A DNA stretch of 64,000 nt from Limnoperna fortunei (lineage: Eukaryota > Mollusca > Bivalvia > Mytilida > Modiolidae). The notes beneath the pieces are model-generated. The model was not told the origin of the DNA and did no database searches. It saw nothing but the letters and a program-made list of their open reading frames with translations. The stretch covers positions 19,906,275-19,970,274 of the forward strand of contig OX104123.1 of NCBI GenBank assembly GCA_944474755.1, given 5' to 3'. A program made the position numbers and the translations under genes. Shown here one piece after another: positions 33,390 to 43,814 of this stretch (positions within the stretch are counted from its first letter, which is position 1; the number at the start of each line of letters is the position of its first letter).

Positions 33390-36312
33390 TGGCCTCTCTA
33401 CAAATGATATTTATAGCCTACTATGTTCAAATAACTCTCTACAAAGGATATTTATAGCCTACGATGTTCAGATAACTCTCTATACAAAGGATATTTATAG
33501 CTTACAATGTTCAGATAACTCTCTACCAAGGATATTTATACCTTACAATGTTCAGATAACTCTACAATGGAAATTTATAGCTTACAATGTTCAGATAACT
33601 CTCTACCAAGGATATTTATAGCTTACGATGTTCAGATAATTCTCTACAAAGGATATTTATAGCTAACGATGTTCAGATAACTCTCTACAATGAAAATTTA
33701 TAGCCTACCATGTTCAGTTAACTCTCTACAAAGGATATTTATAGCATACGATGTTCAGATAACTCTCTACAAAGGATATTTATAGCCTACGATGTTCAGA
33801 TAACTCTCTACCAAGGATATTTATAGCCTACCATGTTCAAATAACTCTCTACAAAGGATATTTATAGCCTACGATGTTCAGATAACTCCCTACCAAGGAT
33901 ATTTATAGCCTATGATGTTTAGATAACTCTCTACAATGGATATTTATAGCCTACGATGTTCAGATAACTCTCTACAATGGATATTTATAGCCTACGATGT
34001 TCAGATAACTCTCTACAAAGGATATTTATAGCCTACAATGTTCAGATAACTCTCTTCAATGGATATTTATAGCCTATAATGTTTTGATAATTCTCTACAA
34101 AGGATATTTATAGCCTACGATGTTCAGATAACTCTCTACAAAGGATATTTATAGCCTACGAAGTTCAGATAACTCTCTACAAAGGATATTTATAGCCTAC
34201 GATGTTCAGATAACTCTCTACAAAGGATATTTATAGCCTACGATGTTCAGATAACTCCCTACAAAGGATATTTATAGCCTACGATGTTCAGATAACTCTC
34301 TACAAAGGATATTTATAGCCTACGATGTTCAGATAACTCTCTACAAAGGATATTTATAGCCTACGATGTTCAGATAACTCTCTTCAATGGATATTTATAG
34401 CCTTCCATGTTAAGATAACTCACTACAATGGATATTTATAGCTTACAATGCTAAGATAACTCTCTACAATGGATATTTATAGCTTACAATAACTCTCTAC
34501 AATGGATATTTATAGCCTACGATGTTCAGATAACTCTCTACAAAGGATATTAATAGCCTACAATGTTCAGATAACTCTCTTCAATGGATATTTATAGCCT
34601 ATAATGTTTTGATAATTCTCTACAAAGGATATTTATAGCCTACGATGTTCAGATAACTCTCTACAAAGGATATTTATAGCCTACGAAGTTCAGATAACTC
34701 TCTACAAAGGATATTTATAGCCTACGATGTTCAGATAACTCTCTACAAAGGATATTTATAGCCTACGATGTTCAGATAACTCCCTACAAAGGATATTTAT
34801 AGCCTACGATGTTCAGATAACTCTCTACAAAGGATATTTATAGCCTACGATGTTCAGATAACTCTCTACAAAGGATATTTATAGCCTACGATGTTCAGAT
34901 AACTCTCTTCAATGGATATTTATAGCCTTCCATGTTAAGATAACTCACTACAATGGATATTTATAGCTTACAATGCTAAGATAACTCTCTACAATGGATA
35001 TTTATAGCTTACAATAACTCTCTACAATGGATATTTATAGCTAACAATGTTCAGATAACTCTCTTCAATGGATATTTATTGCTTACGATGTTCAGATAAC
35101 TCTCTTCAATGGATATTTATAGCCTACCATGTTCAAATAACTCTCTACCAAGGATATTTATAGCCTACGATGTTTAGATAACTCTATACAAAGGATATTT
35201 ATAGCCTACGATGTTCAGATAACTCTCTACAAGGGATATTTATAGCCTACGATGTTCCGATAACTCTCTACAAAAGATATTTATAGCCTACGATGTTCAG
35301 ATAACTCTCTTCAATGGATATTTATAGCCTACGATGTTTAGATCACTCTCTACAAAGGGTATTTATAGCCTACAATGTTCAGATAACTCTACAATGGATA
35401 TTTATAGCCTACGATGTTCAGATAACTCTCTACAAAGGATATTTATAGTCACGATGTTCAGATAACTCTCTACCAAGGATATTTATAGCCTACGATGTTC
35501 CGATAACTCTCTACAAAAGATATTTATAGCTTACGATGTTCAGATAACTCTCTACAAAGGATATTTATAGCCTACGATGTTCAGATAACTCTCTTCAATG
35601 GATATTTATAGCCTACGATGTTCAGATAACTCTCTTCAATGGATATTTATAGCCTACTATGTTTAGATAACTCTCTTCAATGGATATTTATAGCTTACGA
35701 TGTTCAGATAACTCTCTACAATAGATATTTATAGCCTGCGATGTTCAGATAACTCTCTACAAAGGATATTTATAGTCACGACGTTCAGATAACTCTCTAC
35801 CAAGGATATTTATGGCCTACGATGTTCCGATAACTCTCTACAAAAGATATTTATAGCTTACGATGTTCAGATAACTCTCTACAAAGGATATTTATAGCCT
35901 ACGACGTTCAGATAACTCTCTTTAATGGATATTTATAGCCTACGATGTTCAGATAACTCTCTTCAATTGATATTTATAGCCTACGATGTTTAGATAACTC
36001 TCTACAAAGGATATTTATAGCTTACGATGTTCAGATAACTCTCTACAATGGATATGTATAGCCTACGATGTTCAGATAACTCTCTTCAATGGATATTTAT
36101 AGCCTACGATGTTCAGATAACTCTCTACAAAGGATATTTATAGCTTACGATGTTTAGATAACTCTCTACAAAGGATATTTATAGCCTACGATGTTCAGAT
36201 AACTCTCTACAATGGATATTGATAGCCTACGATGTTCAGATAACTCTCTACAATGGATATTTATAGCTTAAGATGTTCAGATAATTCATACAAAGGATAT
36301 TTATAGCTAACT
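33390..36312. repeat. Satellite array, 41-bp unit, about 71 copies
   Basis: Consensus unit GATGTTCAGATAACTCTCTA followed by CAAAGGATATTTATAGCCTAC. Variants (CTTCAATGG, CCAAGG, GCTTAC) are scattered. A 525-bp block (12 full units and one 33-bp unit lacking GTTCAGAT) is present twice in direct succession (markers at 34071/34596 and 34481/35006), showing higher-order duplication. It is intronic to the minus-strand gene. Confidence 0.95.
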
Positions 36313-36491
36313 TCCAGGTCAATAAAATGTGTAAATCTTTTAGAAGACTGTTGAAATATTTGCATGCATAGAACTATAAGTAAATAACCAAAAGAAAATT
36401 TTAAAATGAGCAAAACGAAAATATATCTTATGTAATTAGCACAAAATCAGTGATATATTAATAAAGATTTTAATATTACAACATATTTTAC

Positions 36492-36527
36492 CTCGTTGTT
36501 TTCTTCACCCGTTTTGTTATCTTTTAT
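36492..36527 (-). CDS. Lys/Glu-rich gene, 36-nt exon (copy A, second)
   Basis: TATATTTACAG|...|GTAAAATATG, reading IKDNKTGEENNE, phase 0 at both ends. It is equivalent to the exon at 38068-38103 in copy B. Confidence 0.55.
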
Positions 36528-36840
36528 CTGTAAATATAAAGCATTTATTGTTTCAATAAATCATTTAAAGATTGTTTTGTTTGTTTCTTTGATTGATGTT
36601 GCAGACATAGAACCCTAACCTACTACGAACTGAAAGCAAATTTTAACAGTTCAGCAAACAGAAAATATTTCTTATTTAATAAGCACAACATTGGTGATGA
36701 AAATCATTTTATTGTAATTCTCTATTGTGAATTAAAAGTAACTATAAATAAAGTTTATAAACCGAGTAAAAACCCTGTGCTATAGACACGTGACATATTA
36801 ATCATGTTAATGAAGATTTAAATATTACAACATATTTTAC

Positions 36841-36876
36841 CTCGTTATTTTCTTCATTAGTTTTGGTTTTTTTTGT
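36841..36876 (-). CDS. Lys/Glu-rich gene, 36-nt exon (copy A, first)
   Basis: TATATTTGCAG|...|GTAAAATATG, reading TKKTKTNEENNE, phase 0 at both ends. It differs by one residue from the copy-B exon at 38410-38445. Confidence 0.6.
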
Positions 36877-36939
36877 CTGCAAATATAAAGCATTTAAATG
36901 TATACAATAAATCATTTAAGGATTGTTTTGTTTGTTTCT

Positions 36940-37165
36940 ATGAGTAGTGTTAAACAGTTTCAGCAATTTTTCAGCTATATTATAGCGTCCGGTAATTAAT
37001 GGGAAGGAAGCCTAAGTACACGAAGAAAACCTCGACCTTTGGTGTGAAAACTGGCAATACTTGTCAATTAAGAACACGTTTCTGCTGTGGAACTCGAAGC
37101 GCCATCTGCAGTGTTGACAGGCATGTGATCACTAACTACCTTAACCAATCAGCCACCAAGACCCC
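36940..37165 (-). mobile_element. tRNA-derived SINE (copy A)
   Basis: Inverse orientation; GTTTCAGCAATTTTTCAGCT, GGAAGGAAGCCTAAGTACAC, GAAAACTGGCAATAC and TGTTGACAGGCATGTGATCA are recognisable. It occupies the same place as the SINE at 38500-38725, so it inserted before the segmental duplication. Confidence 0.7.
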
Positions 37166-37254
37166 TTCAATAAAAGGTGCATTGTACATAATATCAACTA
37201 CAACAAATTCTGGATAGATGAAACGCAATGCTCGATCAGTAGGATTATTGTTTA

Positions 37255-37498
37255 GGGCTATTCCAGAAAAAAATATACCTCCGGGGCAGGATGGCGTCGA
37301 TAAAATAATGTGTAGGTGGGTGGTAAAATTGCATATTGAAATTTGTAAGGTGGGGTGTCAAAAGAATTAAAAAATAATAATTTGATATAGGAAAATTGTA
37401 GGTGGGGGGGGGGTAAATTTTTATTTAAATCTATTGGTGGTACCCCTTACTTTCAAGTGGGTTCTGCCCTTGGAAGACATTTTTATCTGGAATAGCCC
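37255..37498. mobile_element. PIF/Harbinger-like MITE
   Basis: A 244-bp unit with ends GGGCTATTCCAGA and (inverse) GGGCTATTCCAGATAAAAAT, flanked by TTA on both sides (37252-37254, 37499-37501). A 3-bp TWA duplication and GGG-starting ends are features of PIF/Harbinger. Copy B of the duplication has the unoccupied site, supporting the exact boundaries. Confidence 0.85.
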
Positions 37499-37624
37499 TT
37501 ACTGTAGTGCTAACCAATGTACAGAATTATTGTAAATTCAAATTAAATTAACTACAGACCATTGAAAAGTACAAACATTTATTTCAGTAATAAGTTTCCC
37601 AAACTTAATATTAGTATACTACAC

Positions 37625-37696
37625 CTTTTTGAAGACTCTATTTATTGTCCTGCGAATAATATTTTTCTTTTTATGTTGTGGATTTTCCACTTTTTC
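37625..37696 (-). CDS. Lys/Glu-rich gene, 72-nt exon (copy A)
   Basis: TTTGGTACAG|GAAAAAGTG... to TTCAAAAAG|GTGTAGTAT, reading EKVENPQHKKKNIIRRTINR then VFKK, phase 0 at both ends. It is the duplicate of the exon at 39467-39550, sharing N-I-I, VFK and KK at the same places. The donor GTGTAG is weak, so this copy may be poorly spliced. Confidence 0.5.
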
Positions 37697-38067
37697 CTGT
37701 ACCAAAAAATAAAATAAATTGAAAAGAGTTGATGTAATCAGGTTATTTATTACATAAGATACATTCTTATGAAACACTAACAATCACAATGTCGCTGATG
37801 AACATCATACAGTTCGAAAGCAGCCATTACACATGTAACTTACATTAGTTATTTGTCATATATTACTAACTTTTATTTTTTTTTCAATAATTCTACAAAA
37901 GAAGTAATATATATTAGTTCTATTTGACTTAGAATGGTTTAAAATGAGGCTGGTTACATTTGTATTTCTTTATTGTGAATTAACATTACCTATTAATAAA
38001 GTTTATAAATCCAGATAAAACCCTGCGTTATAGACACAACATACTAATGAAGATTTTAATATTTTAC

Positions 38068-38103
38068 CATCATATTTTCTTCATCAGTATTTTTATCTTT
38101 TTT
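38068..38103 (-). CDS. Lys/Glu-rich gene, 36-nt exon (copy B, second)
   Basis: TATGTTTACAG|...|GTAAAATATT, reading KKDKNTDEENMM, phase 0 at both ends. Confidence 0.55.
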
Positions 38104-38409
38104 CTGTAAACATAAAGCATTTATTGTTTCAATAAATCATTAAAAGATTGTTTTGTTTGTTTCTTTGATTGATGTTGCAGACATAGAACCCTAACCTACT
38201 ACGAACTGAAAGCAAATTTTAACAGTTCAGCAAACAGAAAATTTATTTCTTATTTAATAAGCACAACATTGGTGATGAAAATCATTTTATTGTAATTCTC
38301 TATTGTGAATTAAAAGTAACTATAAATAAAGTTTATAAACCGAGTAAAAACCCTGTGTTATAGACACGTGACATATAAATGAAGATTTTAATATTACAAC
38401 ATATTTTAC

Positions 38410-38445
38410 CTCGTTATTTTCTTCATCAGTTTTGGTTTTTTTTGT
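38410..38445 (-). CDS. Lys/Glu-rich gene, 36-nt exon (copy B, first)
   Basis: TATATTTACAG|...|GTAAAATATG, reading TKKTKTDEENNE, phase 0 at both ends; nearly identical to 36841-36876. Confidence 0.6.
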
Positions 38446-38499
38446 CTGTAAATATAAAGAGTTCATTGTATTAGATAAATCATTAAAGATTGGTTTGAT

Positions 38500-38725
38500 T
38501 GGTTCTTTGAGTGGTGTTTAATGCCACTTTCATCAATTTTTCAGCTTTATTATTGCATTTAGTATTTGATGAGTAGGAAGCCAGAGTACACAGAGAAAAA
38601 ACCAGACCTTCGGTAGGAAAACTGGCAATCCTTGTCAACTAAGATTGTAATCCAGCACACGATGTCTGCAGTGTTGACAGGCATGTGATCCATAGTAGAT
38701 CACTAACTACCTTAACCAATCAGCC
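38500..38725 (-). mobile_element. tRNA-derived SINE (copy B)
   Basis: Inverse orientation; TCATCAATTTTTCAGCTTTA, GGAAGCCAGAGTACACAGAG, GAAAACTGGCAATCCTTGTC and GTGTTGACAGGCATGTGATC. Orthologous position to 36940-37165. Confidence 0.7.
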
Positions 38726-38727
38726 AC

Positions 38728-39370
38728 CTCGATCAGTAGGATCATTGTTTATTGGGGTGCTTATCAATGTCTGGCACCTCAATCAGTGGGATCATTGTTT
38801 ATTGGGGTGCTCATCAATGTCTGGTACCTCGATCAGTAGGATCATTGTTTATTGGGGTGCTTATCAATGTCTGGCACCTCGATCAGTAGGATCATTGTTT
38901 ATTGAGGTGCTCATCAATGTCTGGCACCTCGATCAGTAGGATCACTGTTTATTGGGGTGCTTATCAATGTCTGGCACCTCGATCAGTAGGATCATTGTTT
39001 ATTGAGGTGCTCATCAATGTCTGGCACCTCGATCAGTAGGATCATTGTTTATTGGGGTGCTCATCAATGTCTGGCACCTCGATCAGTAGGATCATTGTTT
39101 ATTGAGGTGCTCATCAATGTCTGGCACCTCGATAAGTAGGATCATTGTTTATTGGGGTGCTTATCAATGTCTGGCACCTCGATCAGTAGGATCGTTGTTT
39201 ATTGGGGTGCTTATCAATGTCTGGCACCTCGATCAGTAGGATCATTGTTTATTGGGGTGCTTATCAATGTCTGGCACCTCGATCAGTAGGATCATTGTTT
39301 ATTGGGGTGCTTATCAATGTCTGGCACCTCGATCAGTAGGATCATTTTTTACTAGGGTGCTTATCAATGT
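38728..39370. repeat. 50-bp minisatellite, about 13 copies
   Basis: Unit CTCGATCAGTAGGATCATTG followed by TTTATTGGGGTGCTTATCAA and TGTCTGGCAC. Units are over 90 percent alike by eye. Copy A of the segmental duplication holds only one such unit, so the array grew after the duplication. Confidence 0.93.
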
Positions 39371-39466
39371 ACAGAATTATTGAAAAATTCTAGTTAAATT
39401 AACTACAGACTTATTGAAAAAATTTTCAAGAATAAGTTTCCCACACCTTATATTAGTATACTTCAC

Positions 39467-39550
39467 CTTTTTAAAAATTCTTTTGAATACTCCGCAGATA
39501 ATATTTTGCTTTTCTTCCTGCGGCTCTTCCTTTGGCTCCTCAACTATTTC
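39467..39550 (-). CDS. Lys/Glu-rich gene, 84-nt exon (copy B)
   Basis: TTTGATACAG|GAAATAGTT... to TTTAAAAAG|GTGAAGTAT, reading EIVEEPKEEPQEEKQNIICG then VFKRIFKK, phase 0 at both ends. An acidic Pro-containing half is followed by a basic amphipathic half. This is the most upstream exon of the gene I can support; the 5' end was not found, though a possible first exon lies at 46759-46782. Confidence 0.6.
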
Positions 39551-39684
39551 CTGTATCAAAAATAAAAGACGGAACTAGGTAATTTATCATTGGTTTACAA
39601 AGTTCTGATTTAATTGTTAGCTTATTCTTGTATAACTTACTGGATATTGTCTAATAATTATGCAAGTTGTCGTTCATTTTTTTA

Positions 39685-39950
39685 AGGACTCGGTGACCAA
39701 GTGGTAATAAGTAGTTCGTCTACTATTGATTATGTGGTCTGTTAACACCGAGATTTCGGGTTCAAGTCTCACTGCGGGCACGATGTACTCGACTCTAATC
39801 TTAATTGACAAGAACTGCCAGTTTTCCTACCGAAGGTCACGGGTTTTCTCTGGGTACTCTGGCTTCCTCCCCCAGTAAAAACTAGACGCCACGATATAGC
39901 TGAAAATTGCTGAAAGTGGCGTTAAACATCATTCAAACAATCATTTTTTG
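39685..39950 (+). mobile_element. tRNA-derived SINE, best-preserved copy
   Basis: tRNA-like head with box A-like TGACCAAGTGG (about 39694) and box B GGTTCAAGTCTC (39769-39780), then a conserved body (AGAACTGCCAGTTTTCCTAC, GGGTACTCTGGCTTCCTCCC, AAAACTAGACGCCACGATAT, GCTGAAAGTGGCGTTAAACA) and an AAACAAT tail. It would be transcribed by RNA polymerase III and moved by a LINE. Relatives in the window: 23885, 28975, 36940, 38500, 52855. Confidence 0.85.
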
Positions 39951-39959
39951 ATGAATGGT

Positions 39960-40790
39960 TCTAGTGTATGAAGGCCAATGAATGTCTTTAAGACAGCTAA
40001 TTCCAATATACAATGTTATCATAGTTATGTCACATAAGTAACTGCATGCAAACATGTTGCAATAAAAAAGTGTGTTCATTTAAGTTTTTAAAAGGTCGCA
40101 AAAAATCTGAAATGGTGAGGTTGCCAAGCACGTGCCGTAATAAATGGTGAATGGTTTGCAATTTCAATTTGTTGAAAGGTTTTTGGGTCTGTGTCAAAAA
40201 ATGTAAAAGAAGTTGATTTCTATACAAATACAAATATTTTTAGTATCTCCAAACTAAATATAATAATTGGTTTAGGATCAATGTTAATTTATTGTTTAAT
40301 CATATACATAAAATAGAAGTACCAATATCAGAGGTTGAGTTAACACCAAATATTGCGTTTTTTTACGAAATACAAAAAAAAATTAACACAAAGTCAAAAA
40401 TATTAGACCCGACATGCAAATGCATGCAAGAACAGCAAGGACGTATTGTAACTGAAACAGGGTTTAGTCAATGAAATAGTTTAATATGAATCACTTTAAT
40501 TTCATTGTAACCTGTTTTTGTTGGTCAAACAATTGCCAGATGGTACAGTTTCCTTCATCTTTACTTTAAAGACAATGTCTGCAAAACGGTCGCATCAAAG
40601 GGTTTTGTTTTTGTTTATAAATAGAAATGGTAACATTTGATATAAGTAGGGGAACTTCTCAAAATGTATTATCGGAGAATAAAAAGATCGCAGATTGCGA
40701 CTCTGAACCAATATGAACTGAGCTGCTGTCCCTTGCAAATTTTCAAATTAACATTTTATTTATATTGTTAAACATTTTGAAATCAACTGA
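39960..40790. other. Sequence without recognised features
   Basis: Open frames at 40030-40233 (minus) and 40292-40474 (plus) have no supporting signals. Confidence 0.4.
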
Positions 40791-40795
40791 TGTAG

Positions 40796-40965
40796 TTGAC
40801 AACGGCTTTTAATTATTTGCATATAGGGGAAACTATTAACATTTTTTGCACTCACTTAGACACCAGTTTCGTTTAGTAATGAGAAACCCCTCAAAACAAG
40901 CGAAATAATTTCAGCTATATATGATATCACATTAAATTTTCGGGCTGTCATATCCTCAAGCGTCT
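40796..40965 (-). mobile_element. MITE, TTGACAACGGC family, copy 3 (partial)
   Basis: Starts TTGACAACGGC and continues as the inverse of the right half of copy 2 (12448-12907): GGGGAAACTATTAACATTTT, then TTTCGTTTAGTAATGAGAAA, CCCCTCAAAAC and ATATCACATTAAATTTTCG. The other end is not recognisable, so it is truncated. Confidence 0.7.
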
Positions 40966-41253
40966 ATTCAGTGGATTTTTTTTCTTGTTTGTCCAAACTG
41001 TCATTTAATTAAAAAAAATACCCCAAAAATTCCGCGAGCTTGGCAAGTAAACAATCCTCGTTAACAGGGTTTTTAAAACGGCCAAATCAAACTTCTAAAT
41101 CTACCGAAAGTGAATCAATTACAATTGACCGTCTATGTCAGATAAACGTGAAATTTCAAGTATTTATATACTTATGTAACAGGAGGCCTATCTGCGTTCT
41201 AGCAGGTAGTAGGTATATAGCCAGTTAAAATCGACTGAGCTAAAGGAGTACTT

Positions 41254-41460
41254 CTTTAGCTCACTTGGTTAGAGGGCTGGCTGGCAATACTGAGATCCCG
41301 GGTTCGATCCCCGGTGGTGACATCTTGTTATTACCGTCTCCCATGGGAGAGGCGATCAGTCTTCGGAGTAAATGACTCTCTGTTACTTGATTGGGTGGTT
41401 AACTAAATCTATAAATATTTTTCTCATTTCATTGGTTTACGTCAGGATCGCACTAGTATG
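41254..41460 (+). mobile_element. tRNA-like SINE head
   Basis: Box A TAGCTCACTTGG (41257-41268) and box B GGTTCGATCCC (41301-41311) with CCCGGG...CCCCGG T-arm pairing, 33 bases apart, and an unrelated body downstream (CGTCTCCCATGGGAGAGGCG). The acceptor stem does not pair, so this is a tRNA-derived repeat rather than a functional tRNA gene. It differs from the SINE at 39685. Confidence 0.6.
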
Positions 41461-41503
41461 TTCACTGAAATTTCGATATATTCTTAGGTCGAATCGGGGT
41501 TGT

Positions 41504-41834
41504 AATCAGTATTTTAGTGTAGTAATGTAACGTTCCACATATTGACTACTATTTCATTCAATGCATTGGTCAGTGAACAATTATAAGGTAAACATTGTAC
41601 CAAAATCTCCCTACTTCATAAAGCTGTTTTGGAAAAAGTTATATGTTCTATATCTTTATTTTCGTTAATCAGTATTTTAGTGTAGTAATGTTACATTCCA
41701 CATATTGACTTCTCTTTCATTCAATGCATTGGTCAGTGAACAATTAAAAGGTAAACATTGTACCAAAATCTCCCTACTTTTTAAAGCTGTTTGGGTTAGG
41801 AAAAAATTATATGTTCTGTATCTTTATTTTCGTT
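41504..41834 (+). repeat. 163-bp tandem duplication, two copies
   Basis: AATCAGTATTTTAGTGTAGT at 41504 and 41667; both copies include CATTCAATGCATTGGTCAGT and GGTAAACATTGTACCAAAAT. They are nearly identical apart from small indels. Confidence 0.85.
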
Positions 41835-41849
41835 CTGATATTGATGCAA

Positions 41850-43695
41850 ATTTAACAAAACTTATTTTTACCGCTAATTTTGAACATTTGTTGCTTAGGG
41901 AGTCAACTTTTGTTTAATTTTTTTTTAAAGCACGTGTGAAGTGACGACAGCAAGCACCATTGGATAATAGGTTAGAGTAAACAATGTCCTTACAAGGTAC
42001 ATGTACATTGTTTACATATCTTACATATAAATTACAAAAAAACCAGATACTTTAATAAATCCATAAAATTTGTAATGCAGCTAAGAGACGGTTAGCTTTT
42101 TAGAAAAGCTAAACTTGTTTCATGCTCTACCGTTACACTTATATACAGAAAACACAAAAAATTACATTTTGTTACAGTAAACAAAGCTACTTGTCATGTA
42201 TACTAGACCGGAGCCTACATTTACTGGACAATGTCGTTCGGTCGTGCATTAATGTTGAACCCTGATCTATACGGAATTCTGCAATTTGGGAAATCTGGGA
42301 TAATAATATCCGCCATTCGACCTGTTCCTAACTCGGACATCACTAATTATCAATCCTACGATTTTCTCACTTAGGAGATTATCATATTGTTAAAGATTTA
42401 CTTACATCAGTTGGTTATTTGATCATCCCAAATGGAGTTTACTGGCGATACATTAACGATTTCGATATCCCTAAATCTCGCGCAGCAGTTTTGCCTAGAA
42501 CGAGGCGTGGGGAGGGGGCCTGATGTAATTATATATCAAATGTGCCTTGTTTATTCGTTAATTGCTTATTAATTACCTGACACTTAACTTTGATCAAAGG
42601 TAAAAATAAAAGACCTACACAATATTTGCTGCTGTAATGTAAATTAAGATTATACGATGTATAAATCGTTAAAATCAGTGGTAAAATGCAATAGCAAATA
42701 GAAGGAAAATAAATTTCTTTATAATGAAATACAGTCATAATAGTTATTTATTTTTATATATTTTAAGATTTAAAAATGTTGATGTAAAACCCTTTAAAAA
42801 AGCAAGTTATATTTAGATACTCATAGAAGAAATTAAACAATCCTTGGATGGTATATGAAGTCCTAAAAACTAACACAAATTAAAAATGGTAACTGAAATT
42901 TTTTTTAAAATGTAATAATAATAATTCAGTTAATTAAAAAAATGTCATCAACAGTTTATTTAGTTTAAAAAATCACAAAAGCTAATTATTTCATATGGAT
43001 TGTTTTGCAAAAATAGGGCTCTTCTAAGATTTGTTCTTGCTGTTTATTTTAAATTCTGAAAATATTATTAAGTTCTTAACAATGTTTATGCACATGAATG
43101 TTTGTTTCCCGTTTCGTTTGGAATATGTGTAATTGCAAAACTTTTGAAACAATTTTTAACTACACTGTAAAAATAATTCAATGTTAATTGTATCTACGAT
43201 GCTCGACGGAAAGACACGACAACTGTTGATCTTACCCCATCCCACCTCCCCCCACAGAACCACGTGACTATGGGATTTCGAAATGGTCAATACTATTAGT
43301 ATTACTATCTGCGACCCGGATCTGCGATAATTAAGTGGGTTTGCACGCCATATGATATAAAGAGTTTGTAAATGAAAATTATTCCTTAAAAAGAATTATA
43401 AGGAATTAAGGTCTTTCCAATTACAGTGGACCTTCTTGTAGGTCTACTTCTTCTGATCATTGTTTTGCCGCAATTTTTCAAGAGATCGCGACATATCACT
43501 TTGACCTTTTAAACCAAATATCTGAATATCGTAGTAGTCTCGACACCTGTTTGTAGTTTATTATGTGACATCGTTAACTTTTTTATTTTATCTACCTGAA
43601 CACTGAAAGCCTTGTTTTTGTAACAACTCAGAAACCATAATAGACCCGAAGCGAAGTACGTCAGAAAATCGACGACCACTCTCCGGCACTGAGAA
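41850..43695. other. Intergenic sequence without recognised features
   Basis: No exon signal, repeat family or inverted-repeat element that I can support. Confidence 0.4.
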
Positions 43696-43702
43696 CATAA
43701 CT

Positions 43703-43810
43703 GGGTGCCGTTTCATAAAGCGATCGTTAGCTTAACGTGCACGTTATCCCATTTAAATTGCATGGTATAACGAACGCGTTAATTAGCGATCGCTTTATGA
43801 AACGGCACCC
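43703..43810. mobile_element. 108-bp palindromic MITE (GGGTGCCGTTTCATAAAGC)
   Basis: 24-bp perfect inverted ends start GGGTGCCGTTTCATAAAGCG and continue ATCG. Further inside, TTAACGTGCACGTTA forms a small palindrome. Ends of the type GCCGTTTCATAAAGC recur in marine invertebrate genomes. No target duplication is clear. Confidence 0.8.
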
Positions 43811-43814
43811 TGGT

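Larger units (their letters stand above)
36440..39560 (-). repeat. Tandem segmental duplication, about 1.57-kb unit, two copies
   Basis: Copy A (36440 to about 38010) and copy B (about 38010 to 39560) each carry, in the same order: a 36-nt exon, an intron with GACATAGAACCCTAACCTAC (36605/38179), a second 36-nt exon, a SINE, a CTCGATCAGTAGGAT segment, ATGTACAGAATTATTG, and a longer exon. They differ by a MITE (copy A) and a 50-bp array expansion (copy B). Confidence 0.85.

Noticed and set aside
33390..36312. CRISPR-like array
   Set aside because: Units are contiguous 41-bp repeats without unique spacers, in a eukaryotic genome; it is a satellite.
38685..38939. 84-codon frame with repeated HLDQWDHCLLG-like units
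   Set aside because: Translation of the 50-bp minisatellite; the unit length is not a multiple of three, so the frame soon closes.
40030..40474. Two 60-70-codon frames on opposite strands
   Set aside because: No splice signals or recognisable motif; compatible with chance.
41254..41325. Functional tRNA gene
   Set aside because: Box A, box B and the T arm are good, but no acceptor stem pairs and the sequence continues as a SINE-type body.
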